64,000 nucleotides of DNA from Paenibacillus sp. V4I3 (GTDB taxonomy: Bacteria > Bacillota > Bacilli > Paenibacillales > NBRC-103111): the NCBI RefSeq assembly GCF_030817215.1, contig NZ_JAUSZA010000001.1, positions 2,888,501 to 2,952,500 on the forward strand. Reading direction: 5' to 3'. The translations under genes were made by a program, and so were the position numbers. Below, one piece after another: positions 25,851 through 33,489 of the stretch (position 1 is the first letter of the stretch; each line of letters starts with the position of its first letter). The notes below the pieces were generated by a model. The model made no database searches, had not been told where the DNA came from, and was given only the letters and a program-made list of their open reading frames with translations.

Positions 25851-26279
25851 TTATTCCGTCCCGTTCATTCTCAATGTATCATATTTACGGATCTCTTCAC
25901 GCCAAGCGAGAAATCCGCTCTCCATGGCCTTAATCAACATTTCAGCAGTCGCTACGTTTGTAGCGAGTGGAATTTTCTGAACATCACATAGGCGAAGCAA
26001 TGCCGTAATATCGGGTTCATGCCCTAACGCTGTTATCGGATCGCGAAAGAATATTAGCATATCAATGTCGTCCATGGCAATCATAGCACCGATTTGTTGG
26101 TCCCCGCCGAACGGGCCTGAGCGCAATCGGATCACCTCGAGTTTAGCTTCCTCACTTATCCTTCTTCCTGTTGTCCCTGTTGCAAAAAGCCGATGCTTCT
26201 GAAAAATATGCCTATAAGCAATAACAAAGTCTACAATTAAGTTTTTATGGACATCATGAGCGACCAATGCGATATTCAT
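25851..26279 (-). CDS. mgsA: Methylglyoxal synthase
   Basis: MgsA turns dihydroxyacetone phosphate into methylglyoxal and phosphate, a bypass that releases phosphate when sugar phosphates build up. From ATG 26279 the protein has 142 aa. The signature [11 protein letters not shown] (55-65) contains the catalytic aspartate (D60). The phosphate-binding ATGTTGRR segment and the [15 protein letters not shown] block with its conserved histidine are present. The frame is open six codons upstream, but GGAG just before 26279 and the family start MNIALVAHD decide it. It is a single gene, divergent from ypsA. Confidence 0.95.
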   Translation of the reverse strand: MNIALVAHDVHKNLIVDFVIAYRHIFQKHRLFATGTTGRRISEEAKLEVIRLRSGPFGGDQQIGAMIAMDDIDMLIFFRDPITALGHEPDITALLRLCDVQKIPLATNVATAEMLIKAMESGFLAWREEIRKYDTLRMNGTE

Positions 26280-26532
26280 TAACTCTCCACCCTCCATCTT
26301 ATGTTATATTATCTAACGTATGTTTCTCTGTTGAATACAGTGTAGTTCATTATTCCTACAAATTCAATCATTATTTTGGGGTTTTTGATCAAAGTCCACA
26401 TTTTAATGTTACATATACGGACATATAAGTGACATTAAATGATTCAAATTTGCATTTTATAACCGCTTTCTTTATATCGAGGCATATCTATGTTAACCTG
26501 ATAGATAGAGTTAACAAGGTGGTGTACCTCTT

Positions 26533-27150
26533 TTGAAACGAGTCTTAATAACGGGTTATAAAGCATCAGAGCTGGGCATTTTTTCATTAAAGCACCCAGG
26601 CATTCCGATTATCAAAAAAGCGATCAAAAAGAGACTTATCGCACTTATGGATGAAGGTTTAGAATGGGTCGTTGTGAGTGGACAATGGGGGGTCGAATTG
26701 TGGGCGGCTGAGGCTGTGCTTGACCTTAGAGGAGGCGCCTACCCAGAGCTGAAATTAGCTGTCGTTACCCCTTTTCTTGAGCAAGAAGAAAAATGGAGCG
26801 ATGATAAGAAAAATAGCTATAATAGCGTCATGGAACGTGCAAATTACGTGAACAGCGTGACAAAAACCAAATATGAAGGACCTTGGCAGTTCAAGGAACG
26901 AGACAAGTTTCTGCTCCGTAATTCGGACGGCATCATTCTTGTTTATGATGAAGATACAGAGGGATCACCCAAGTTTATGAAACAGCAGGCAGCGCAGATT
27001 GCTGCGAATCATGCCTACCCGATTATCACGATTAATGCCTATGATTTGCAAAATATCGCCGAAGATGAACAGGGTGACCAGTCGGGAGATCTGGCTGGAG
27101 ACTTCGATTTCGCCGACGCTAGTAACCATACGGATTTTGAAGAAATATAA
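26533..27150 (+). CDS. YpsA-family SLOG-domain protein
   Basis: YpsA (DUF1273) is a Firmicute protein related to DprA and Lonely Guy-type nucleotide-binding (SLOG) folds. In B. subtilis it has been linked to cell division control. The first 180 residues match: RVLITGYKASELGIF near the N-terminus, WVVVSGQWGVELWAAE with the glycine-rich nucleotide loop, and RNSDGIILVYDEDTEGSPKFM. The C-terminal tail (about 180-205) is acidic and rich in Asp/Gly, and looks like a lineage-specific extension. The start is a TTG at 26533 with AAGGTGG upstream. The exact function in this organism is not known. Confidence 0.88.
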   Translation: MKRVLITGYKASELGIFSLKHPGIPIIKKAIKKRLIALMDEGLEWVVVSGQWGVELWAAEAVLDLRGGAYPELKLAVVTPFLEQEEKWSDDKKNSYNSVMERANYVNSVTKTKYEGPWQFKERDKFLLRNSDGIILVYDEDTEGSPKFMKQQAAQIAANHAYPIITINAYDLQNIAEDEQGDQSGDLAGDFDFADASNHTDFEEI

Positions 27151-27152
27151 AC

Positions 27153-27203
27153 AATAAATAGCCGTCTCAAAAGGTTATAGACCTTGGGAGACGGCTATTT
27201 ATT
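27153..27203 (+). terminator. Terminator of ypsA
   Basis: AATAAATAGCCGTCTC pairs with GAGACGGCTATTTATT. An inner AAGGT/ACCTT extends the stem. Confidence 0.85.
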
Positions 27204-27369
27204 GATAATGGTGTATAGCTTACTTTTTAAAAGAAGTCTTTGACTCACGGCATCTCATGATGTAATTTCTAATCTTCAAGCAATATGATAAAATATACAT
27301 ATCATAGCACGGTTGTCGGGAGAACTTTGTATTTGGTCGTTCAGTCATCAAGCATCAGGGGGTAAACAC

Positions 27370-28572
27370 ATGGCATTTTCCTGGAAACGTAATCTCATCA
27401 CTTTATGGATCGGTGTATTTTTCTGCGGCATGGCGTATACGATTTCTATTCCTTTCTTACCTATCTTTCTGCACACGGAGCTCGGCATTGATAAAGGACT
27501 GGAAGCATGGTCAGGTATTACGTTTGGCATCACCTTTTTGGCTAGCGCTTTAATCGCGCCTTTTTGGGGCTCTTTGGCGGACAAGTATGGCCGCAAACCG
27601 ATGCTTATTCGCTCAGGCTTCAGCCTAAGCGTTCTTTATTTTGCGACCTTTTTCGTCCATGATCCTTACTTATTTCTTGTTGTTCGGATTCTTCAGGGGC
27701 TGCTTGCCGGTTTTGTTCCTGCTTCCATTGCCTTAGTGGCCACGAACACGCCTGAAAAAGAAGTGGGTTATGCGTTGGGGGTTATGTCAACGGCAGGAGC
27801 CGCCGGAAGTGTCATCGGTCCTCTGGTAGGCGGATTCGTCAGCCACTGGGTGGGAAATCGAGAATCGTTCCTAGTCTCGGGGTGTGTCGTCTTAGTCGCA
27901 GCCTTTATCGGGCTGTTTGGGGCTAAGGAAACGAACTTTAATCGCTCGGCTGCGAGGTCGGGTGTTCTGGATGATTTGAAGTCGGCTGCTCATAATCGGC
28001 CTTTCATGATGATTCTAGGTGTCACCATGTTGGTAGCAACTTCGGTCATGATTGTAGAGCCGCTGCTTACCATCTATGTGCTGCAAATGGGCGGCAGCCA
28101 AAGCTCAGCTTCGCTGAGTTCAGGCATTATTTTCTCTGCGGTGGGCATCGCAACCGTCATTGCAGCACCGAGATGGGGGAAACTCGGCCAGAAAATCACC
28201 TACTCGAAAACACTGTTCATCGGCCTAATTGGCGGAGGAATAGGGAATCTGCTTCAATTGGGTACTCACCACCTGCTGGCCTTTGGCATTTTGAGGTTCA
28301 GCTATGGGCTGTTTTTTGCTGCCGTCTACCCGGCGTTAAACGCGCTCATCGTGAAATTTACGGATTCCAGCTTTAGAGGCCGAGCGTTTAGCTTAAATCA
28401 ATCCGCTACGCAGCTTGGAACCATGAGTGGTCCGATTATCGGTGGCTTTTTGGGCGGCTGGATCGGTATTCCGCTCGTTTTTGTCATCAACGGCTTGGCG
28501 CTTATTTGTGTGGCCTTCTTCTTCAAATATCGCGGTCCCAAAGTGGCGGCTGTTTCATCATCACCGGAGTAA
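27370..28572 (+). CDS. MFS transporter, multidrug-efflux type
   Basis: This 400-aa secondary transporter has twelve predicted membrane segments. The A-motif GSLADKYGRKPML between helices 2 and 3 and the C-motif-like GAAGSVIGPLVGGFV in helix 5 place it with drug:proton antiporters (DHA1 group). The frame is open upstream, but AGGGGG seven bases before ATG 27370 and the MAFSWKRN start decide it. Only eight bases separate its stop from the convergent mannose-1-phosphate guanylyltransferase stop, and no hairpin fits between them. Cargo is unknown. Confidence 0.88.
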   Translation: MAFSWKRNLITLWIGVFFCGMAYTISIPFLPIFLHTELGIDKGLEAWSGITFGITFLASALIAPFWGSLADKYGRKPMLIRSGFSLSVLYFATFFVHDPYLFLVVRILQGLLAGFVPASIALVATNTPEKEVGYALGVMSTAGAAGSVIGPLVGGFVSHWVGNRESFLVSGCVVLVAAFIGLFGAKETNFNRSAARSGVLDDLKSAAHNRPFMMILGVTMLVATSVMIVEPLLTIYVLQMGGSQSSASLSSGIIFSAVGIATVIAAPRWGKLGQKITYSKTLFIGLIGGGIGNLLQLGTHHLLAFGILRFSYGLFFAAVYPALNALIVKFTDSSFRGRAFSLNQSATQLGTMSGPIIGGFLGGWIGIPLVFVINGLALICVAFFFKYRGPKVAAVSSSPE

Positions 28573-28580
28573 GGGCAGAC

Positions 28581-29660
28581 CTAAATATACTCAGTCATTC
28601 CTTTTTCCTTCAACAGGTCGACAATATCTTTAACAGATTGTGCTTTGTCTTTTGGACATATCAAAAGTGCATCCCCAGTATCCGCAATAATGAAGCCGTC
28701 TACGCCAATTGTTGTGATTAGTCTGCCATTTCCGTAGATGATCGAATTTCGTGTATCTATGCCCATATGATTTGCTTTAATAATGTTTCCCGATGGATCC
28801 GGAGGGAAGATCGCGCCGAGCGCATCCCAGCTGCCGATATCATTCCAGCCAAATTGACCAGACAGAACAACGACTTCATCGGAGCGCTCAAGGATCCCGT
28901 AATCAATCGAAATGTTTTGAAGCGTCGGATAGATGTTATTAATGATTTCCTCTGCCTGATCCGTGCCCAGATAATCGCTGATTGGAAGCATTGTCTTATA
29001 CAGCCGAGGCAGGTAACGCTTGAAATTATCAATAATGACGGATGTTTTCCAAATGAATATGCCGCTATTCCATAAATAATTACCTGATGACAGATAGCCT
29101 TGCGCTTTCTGAAAGTTAGGTTTTTCTACAAATTCAGCTACTTCGTATACGGCAACAGGATTTGAAGAAATGGGTTCCTTGTCAAAGGCGATATAACCGT
29201 ACCCGGTCGATGGAAATGTCGGTTTAATACCGATGGTAACGATTTTGTCCGTCTTCATCGCGACCGTACAGGCTTCGTCTAACGTAAGCCGAAATTGTTC
29301 TTCATCGGTTATATAATGATCGGAAGGCAATACAACCATTAAGGAATCACCGTGTGATTTTTCTATAGATAACGCCGCGAAAAGGATGCTTGCAGCCGTG
29401 TTTCTGGCAACGGGCTCGATCAAAATGTTGCTTTTCGATACACTGCTGTGCATGATGCTCTCCAGCAGAACCGCTTGAGAACGATTCGTAACAATAACGG
29501 TATTTTCTTGTGGGATAATGCCTTTGAATCGTTCGATCGTATCGTTTAGCATAATATCATTTCCGCTAATATTTAGAAGCTGCTTTGGAATCTCTTGTCT
29601 AGACAATGGCCAGAAGCGGGTTCCGCCCCCGCCTGCAAGAATGGTAGCAAATTTATTCAT
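28581..29660 (-). CDS. manC: Mannose-1-phosphate guanylyltransferase
   Basis: This enzyme makes GDP-mannose from mannose-1-phosphate and GTP, supplying mannosyl donors for glycans. The 359-aa protein has the nucleotidyltransferase pyrophosphorylase loop GGGGTRFWPLSR (about 10-21) with K26 in IPKQLL, the VLPSDHYI aspartate, the EFVEKP motif and the DIGSWDALG block. It lacks the C-terminal isomerase domain of bifunctional enzymes. It starts at ATG 29660 and overlaps the upstream gene by eight bases. With the glycosidase-like and glycosyltransferase genes it forms an operon (32 kb to 28.6 kb) that should make or recycle a mannose-containing glycan. Confidence 0.93.
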   Translation of the reverse strand: MNKFATILAGGGGTRFWPLSRQEIPKQLLNISGNDIMLNDTIERFKGIIPQENTVIVTNRSQAVLLESIMHSSVSKSNILIEPVARNTAASILFAALSIEKSHGDSLMVVLPSDHYITDEEQFRLTLDEACTVAMKTDKIVTIGIKPTFPSTGYGYIAFDKEPISSNPVAVYEVAEFVEKPNFQKAQGYLSSGNYLWNSGIFIWKTSVIIDNFKRYLPRLYKTMLPISDYLGTDQAEEIINNIYPTLQNISIDYGILERSDEVVVLSGQFGWNDIGSWDALGAIFPPDPSGNIIKANHMGIDTRNSIIYGNGRLITTIGVDGFIIADTGDALLICPKDKAQSVKDIVDLLKEKGMTEYI

Positions 29661-30759
29661 GATGCATCACCAAATGGGCAATGGAGAAGGAAATGATACT
29701 CTCAGAGCCTTGATTAAGGTTCAGCCCTGTGGCATGGATGCCATCATAACAAGCACCTGTTTGAGGATCAATGAGAGAGATTTGTAATGAATTATGGCCT
29801 AAATACCATTCATAGCATAAGGCTGCTATCTTCAGATAAGCTGGGTCTTGGAGAACGATCGCGGCTTCTTTGCATGCAAGAAGCATTTCACAGGCTTCAA
29901 TCGGCTGTTCGTCGTAAAGAGCGGCCTTTTCGTCTCGCAACTGCCAGCCATGGCTGCCAATCGGCTTATAATATCCTTCTTTAGCAAAGGTTTTGGATAC
30001 TAGAAAATCCAAGCTTTCCTTAGCGGTTTCCTTCAAACCAATGTTATCTGAAATATTTGTTGCTTTTAAAAGTGCCCATGGCAGCATGGAGTTTCCGTAA
30101 GTAAGGCTGTCTTCAAACCAATTCCAACCGTTTCCCTTATTGCGAGCATATTGATTGTGCAGTCGGACCGCTATTTTTTCGATCAGATTGATGATGAATG
30201 CTCTTGGTAGAAAAGCCTTTTCTTCTGTGGTGCTTGGCGTATGGAGATAGGGGAAGGAGTAAGTTAAAGCATTAGGGGTTTCTATTAAATAACTTAGACC
30301 GATTATCGCATAGGCTGCAGCACGAGGAGAACCTAGTTTATCGATATGCGGTAATGCCTGATTGATTAAATAACGACAGGTATTAAGTACATTATCGGGC
30401 AGCAAGGAGGAATGAGCGAGAGCGAATCCTAATGCCCATAGTGTGCGTCCTTGACAATCCTCAGAGCCGCTATCCTCTATGAATGAACGGTTATAATCCA
30501 TAAAGTTTCTAAAATTACCATCTTCATTCTGTGCGTGGTGAATGAAGGAAACATAAGTGTGAATGAGATCTAACGTGCTGGAATCTTTTTGGCTGCTGTA
30601 CAATAAAACGGCTGCGATTAATGCCCGTGCGTTATCATCCGTCGTATAACCTTTCGAACGGTCGGGTACTCCAAACTTGGTATGTTGAAAAATGCCTGTA
30701 TCGTCTGTTATCCTGCGCATATAATCGGACTTAAACTGCAGTATCGTTTGTACTTGCAT
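29653..30759 (-). CDS. Six-hairpin (alpha/alpha-barrel) glycosidase-like protein
   Basis: The 368-aa sequence has repeated helical hairpins (GYTTDDNARALIAAVLLY, GRTLWALGFALAHS, GSPRAAAYAIIGLSYL, GNSMLPWALLKATN) ending in a conserved QGSESIISFSIAHL block. This pattern matches (alpha/alpha)6-barrel glycosidase-like proteins that sit between a GT4 glycosyltransferase and a nucleotidyltransferase in many bacteria. Acidic residues are plentiful (TTDDN, ESIIS), but I cannot name a catalytic pair. It overlaps its neighbours: the ATG shares a base with the preceding stop (TAATG) and there is an eight-base overlap at the other end. A role in mannoside hydrolysis or phosphorolysis is inferred from the operon. 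Confidence 0.7.
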   Translation of the reverse strand: MQVQTILQFKSDYMRRITDDTGIFQHTKFGVPDRSKGYTTDDNARALIAAVLLYSSQKDSSTLDLIHTYVSFIHHAQNEDGNFRNFMDYNRSFIEDSGSEDCQGRTLWALGFALAHSSLLPDNVLNTCRYLINQALPHIDKLGSPRAAAYAIIGLSYLIETPNALTYSFPYLHTPSTTEEKAFLPRAFIINLIEKIAVRLHNQYARNKGNGWNWFEDSLTYGNSMLPWALLKATNISDNIGLKETAKESLDFLVSKTFAKEGYYKPIGSHGWQLRDEKAALYDEQPIEACEMLLACKEAAIVLQDPAYLKIAALCYEWYLGHNSLQISLIDPQTGACYDGIHATGLNLNQGSESIISFSIAHLVMHHE

Positions 30760-31979
30760 TAAATCACTCCTAAGTGTTTTACTTTAGCAAAACTGGCATC
30801 GTAAGCCTTTACTTTTGTTGACTCTGAATCTAGTATTTTTTCTTGGAAGACGGCGGCATAGGTTTTGGCAATTTCGTTCCACAGCATGGTTCTTCCGAGT
30901 TCGAGTGTACGATGTTCCATCTCTGTTATTTTAGTAGGGTCGTTTAGTAATTGAAGGATGCAAGCTTCCAAGGAGGCTGAATCGCGGAAGTTCGCCAGTA
31001 AGCCTCGGCCCTCTGCTAGCATTTCCTCGGCATAGCGGTAAGGTGTGGAAACAATAACCCTTCCATAACCGACTCCATATGCCAAAGTTCCGCTAACAGC
31101 CTGATCCTTGCCTAAATAAGGAGTCATATAAATGTCTGACATGACCAGAGATTGAATGACTTCATCCTGCGTCAAAAGCTTGTCGACGAAGCGAACGTTA
31201 TGCGTTAAATCAAATTCTTCCACAAGACCCATCAGCTTTTGTCTGTATACCTCGCCTGTTTCTTGTTTAACGACCGGATGTGTTTTCCCCCAAATGATAT
31301 AGAGAGAATCCGGGTGCTGTTTGACCACACCGCGCATAGCCTCAATGCTGTATTCAATTCCTTTGCCAGGACTTAAAAAGCCAAAAGTGGATAAAATTTT
31401 TCGATCTGCAAAGCCATATTGCTCTTTAAGCTCTGATCTTGATCCAGTTTGGACATGGGGTACGCCATGGTGAATGAAAGCGATTTTGGCGGCATCAACG
31501 CCGTAAATGGAGATCAAATCAGTTACAGTAGACTGCGCCATCGTGACAACTTTAACACTTAGCTCTGCAACTCGATTCATGATATGACGCTGCTTGGCAG
31601 AAGGTTTCGTTAACACGGTATGAAAAATGACGACATACGGAATCGTCAGTCTCTCGACGAATGGAATCAAGTATTCACCGCTTACTCCGCCGTAAATTCC
31701 GAATTCATGCTGGATAACGAGAAGATCAACGTCTGACGAGCTAAGATAATCGGCCGTTTCTGTATAATCTGATAGCTTATGTTGGTCAATTTCCCTCATC
31801 ACTTGCTCTTGATAGTCGTAAGTTTCGTTGTTATTGATTGCAATGATACGAGGCTTGTTAAAGCCTTTGATGTGCTGGAGTTCATCTAATAAATCTTGTG
31901 TAAATGTAGCTATGCCGCATTCTCTCGGCAGGCTAGTGCCTAGAAAAACGATATTCCGATTGCTGCTTGTATACTTCAT
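30759..31979 (-). CDS. Glycosyltransferase family 4 (GT-B fold)
   Basis: This 407-aa protein has the two Rossmann halves of a GT-B enzyme. The N-terminal half carries VFLGTSLPRECGIATFT and QHEFGIYGG. The C-terminal half carries ILSTFGFLSPGKGIEYSIEAM, FVDKLLTQDEVIQ and SGTLAYGVGYGRVIVSTPY, where retaining GT4 enzymes bind the sugar nucleotide. ATG 31979 has GGAGG eight bases upstream; an upstream in-frame start is open but unsupported. With GDP-mannose synthesis encoded downstream, mannosyl transfer is the likely reaction. Transcription starts about 120 bases upstream and passes an attenuator hairpin. Confidence 0.85.
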   Translation of the reverse strand: MKYTSSNRNIVFLGTSLPRECGIATFTQDLLDELQHIKGFNKPRIIAINNNETYDYQEQVMREIDQHKLSDYTETADYLSSSDVDLLVIQHEFGIYGGVSGEYLIPFVERLTIPYVVIFHTVLTKPSAKQRHIMNRVAELSVKVVTMAQSTVTDLISIYGVDAAKIAFIHHGVPHVQTGSRSELKEQYGFADRKILSTFGFLSPGKGIEYSIEAMRGVVKQHPDSLYIIWGKTHPVVKQETGEVYRQKLMGLVEEFDLTHNVRFVDKLLTQDEVIQSLVMSDIYMTPYLGKDQAVSGTLAYGVGYGRVIVSTPYRYAEEMLAEGRGLLANFRDSASLEACILQLLNDPTKITEMEHRTLELGRTMLWNEIAKTYAAVFQEKILDSESTKVKAYDASFAKVKHLGVI

Positions 31980-32018
31980 ATAATAAGCCTCCATGTTGGT
32001 TCGCGATTTTTGGAACAC

Positions 32019-32055
32019 AAAAAAAAGAATCTAAAGATAGGTCTTTAATTCTTTT
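32019..32055 (-). terminator. Intrinsic terminator inside the leader of the mannose operon (attenuator)
   Basis: On the minus strand AAAAGAATTAAAGA and TCTTTAGATTCTTTT pair around CCTA, followed by a U8 run. No minus-strand gene lies upstream that it could serve. It stands between a good promoter (32107-32135) and the glycosyltransferase start at 31979, so it is best read as an attenuator. The antitermination signal was not identified. Confidence 0.75.
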
Positions 32056-32106
32056 GGGGGAAGGGGTATTTTATTTTCAGAAAATTCCAAATTATTTCCT
32101 GTTTTC

Positions 32107-32135
32107 ACTATAACATGACCATTTTTTCTTGTCAA
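32107..32135 (-). promoter_or_regulatory. Sigma-A promoter of the mannose operon
   Basis: The minus strand has TTGACA (32130-32135), a 17-bp spacer and TATAGT (32107-32112). The spacer contains ATGGTCATGT, identical to that of the bL25 promoter at 33417. Its -35 lies back to back with the -35 of the plus-strand promoter at 32140. Confidence 0.8.
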
Positions 32136-32139
32136 TTCA

Positions 32140-32168
32140 TTGACTCTCCACCGTATACCCTATATATT
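32140..32168 (+). promoter_or_regulatory. Divergent sigma-A promoter for the HTH/DUF1861 unit
   Basis: TTGACT (32140-32145), 17 bp, TATATT (32163-32168). The predicted start site at about 32175 would fall inside the AAGGAGG ribosome site of the HTH gene, leaving a leader of only about 12 bases. Either the transcript is nearly leaderless or another promoter is used. Confidence 0.55.
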
Positions 32169-32186
32169 TATGAAGGAGGTGTATGT

Positions 32187-32486
32187 GTGTCAGTCATACG
32201 CAGTAAACTAAAAGAAGTCATGGAAAATCACGACCCCAAATTATCGATACGTAAGCTCGCTAAAGAGATTAACTACCACTTTGACTCCGTTCGGCGTATG
32301 TATAAGGATGAGATGGTACAGTATCCTAGGGATTTATTGCTGAAGCTTTGTCTGTATTTTAATGTCCAGCCTGGACAGCTCATTGGCATCGAAATGGATG
32401 AAGAAAGTGATTGGACGATAGATGCATCGATGGATTATCAGGAGGACGTAAATGACAAGGAAATCGATAACAACAGAAAGCTGTAA
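32187..32486 (+). CDS. Small Cro/C1-type helix-turn-helix protein
   Basis: The 99-aa protein has a helix-turn-helix of the Cro/C1 type (HTH_26-like): KLSIRKLAKEINYHFDSVRRMYK followed by LLLKLCLYFNVQPGQLI, residues about 18-65. An acidic tail (DEESDWTIDASMDYQEDVNDKE) follows. The start is the GTG at 32187, seven bases after AAGGAGG; upstream in-frame ATG 32115 has no such site. Its 3' end overlaps the DUF1861 gene by 35 bp, so the two are coupled. It may regulate the divergent mannose operon or itself, but no target is proven. Confidence 0.8.
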   Translation: MSVIRSKLKEVMENHDPKLSIRKLAKEINYHFDSVRRMYKDEMVQYPRDLLLKLCLYFNVQPGQLIGIEMDEESDWTIDASMDYQEDVNDKEIDNNRKL

Positions 32487-33393
32487 ACAGCTTCTGGAAA
32501 CCTTTTATGCAAACCCCAGAATTACAAAAGTGCAGAAACTAACTTTCTCTGGGGTTGGAAATCGTGATGTGTATAATATAACGGCCCCGTTTCAATACGA
32601 CGGGGAGGAAGTCATCTTAGGAAGAGTTGAGGAACGGGATAGCGAGTTCTCTCAAGTCTTCTTTTTTACATGCAAGAATCAGGTTTGGAGTCCCCGTGTA
32701 CATACACACACTTATAATTTACAGGATCCATGTATAACTATCATCAAGGGCGAATTAATTGTTGGCGGAGTTGAAGTCATCACTGCTGCCAATAATCCGA
32801 GCAAAATTGTGTCATGGGTCACTCAATTTTATCGCGGGTTTAAAATCGATTCATTATGTCACTTCTCATCTGGACCCGGTACGATGAAAGATATTCGTTT
32901 AATTGAGCTTAACGATGGTAGAGTAGGGGTTTTTACTAGACCGCAAGGAGCAAGAGGTGGAAGAGGGCAAATCGGATTTACAATCATTAACTCGCTGGAG
33001 GAGCTCAATGTGCAAACCTTCATCAATGCGGAAATTCTTAGAGAGCAATTTGTCTCCGAAGAATGGGGCGGTGCGAATGAAGCACATTTACTCAAGAATG
33101 GTCATGTAGGCGTTCTAGGACATATAGCCTGCTTTGATTCCGTAGGAAACAAGCATTATTATTCCATGGTCTTTTCGATAAACCCTGAGACCTGTGAGAA
33201 AACACCCATGAAAATTATTGCGGCAAGAAGTGATTTTCCAAGAGGCCCTGGCAAACGTCCTGATCTTGAAGATGTTATTTTTAGCGGTGGGCTTATACGG
33301 TCAGGCAATGGTCGAGCTATCCTTTCTGTTGGCGTTAGTGATGCAGAGGCTTATCAGATTGAGATTCCTGATCCATTTATGGAGTATGAATAG
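32452..33393 (+). CDS. DUF1861 family protein (GH43/GH130-like beta-propeller)
   Basis: The 313-aa sequence belongs to DUF1861, a five-bladed propeller family related to the GH43/GH68/GH130 glycosidases and mannoside phosphorylases. Recognisable pieces are FSGVGNRDVYNITAPF, GRVEERDSEFSQV, FSSGPGTMKDIRLIEL, GRVGVFTRPQGARGG and EEWGGANEAHLL. ATG 32452 has AGGAGG six bases upstream. The gene stands divergent from the GDP-mannose/glycosyltransferase operon. This supports a role in cutting or phosphorolysing a mannoside made or used by that operon, but this is inference. No biochemical function is established for DUF1861 to my knowledge. Confidence 0.78.
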   Translation: MTRKSITTESCKQLLETFYANPRITKVQKLTFSGVGNRDVYNITAPFQYDGEEVILGRVEERDSEFSQVFFFTCKNQVWSPRVHTHTYNLQDPCITIIKGELIVGGVEVITAANNPSKIVSWVTQFYRGFKIDSLCHFSSGPGTMKDIRLIELNDGRVGVFTRPQGARGGRGQIGFTIINSLEELNVQTFINAEILREQFVSEEWGGANEAHLLKNGHVGVLGHIACFDSVGNKHYYSMVFSINPETCEKTPMKIIAARSDFPRGPGKRPDLEDVIFSGGLIRSGNGRAILSVGVSDAEAYQIEIPDPFMEYE

Positions 33394-33416
33394 AACGAGT
33401 GGGTTATCATCAAAGT

Positions 33417-33445
33417 TTGACTAGATTTTATGGTCATGTTATAAT
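33417..33445 (+). promoter_or_regulatory. Sigma-A promoter of the bL25 gene
   Basis: TTGACT (33417-33422), 17 bp, perfect TATAAT (33440-33445). The 5' part repeats the sequence of the mannose-operon promoter (ATGGTCATGTTATA is shared exactly). Confidence 0.85.
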
Positions 33446-33449
33446 CGGT

Positions 33450-33469
33450 TTGACAAGAATTTATGGTCA
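33450..33469 (+). promoter_or_regulatory. Third copy of the TTGAC-AGA-ATGGTCA motif, at the start of transcription of bL25
   Basis: TTGACAAGA followed by ATTTATGGTCA, 33 bp (about three turns) downstream of the copy that overlaps the promoter. The outer TTGAC/GTCAA halves form an inverted repeat. It could be an operator placed at the transcription start. Confidence 0.5.
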
Positions 33470-33489
33470 AAGAGAGCAGGAACAAACAA

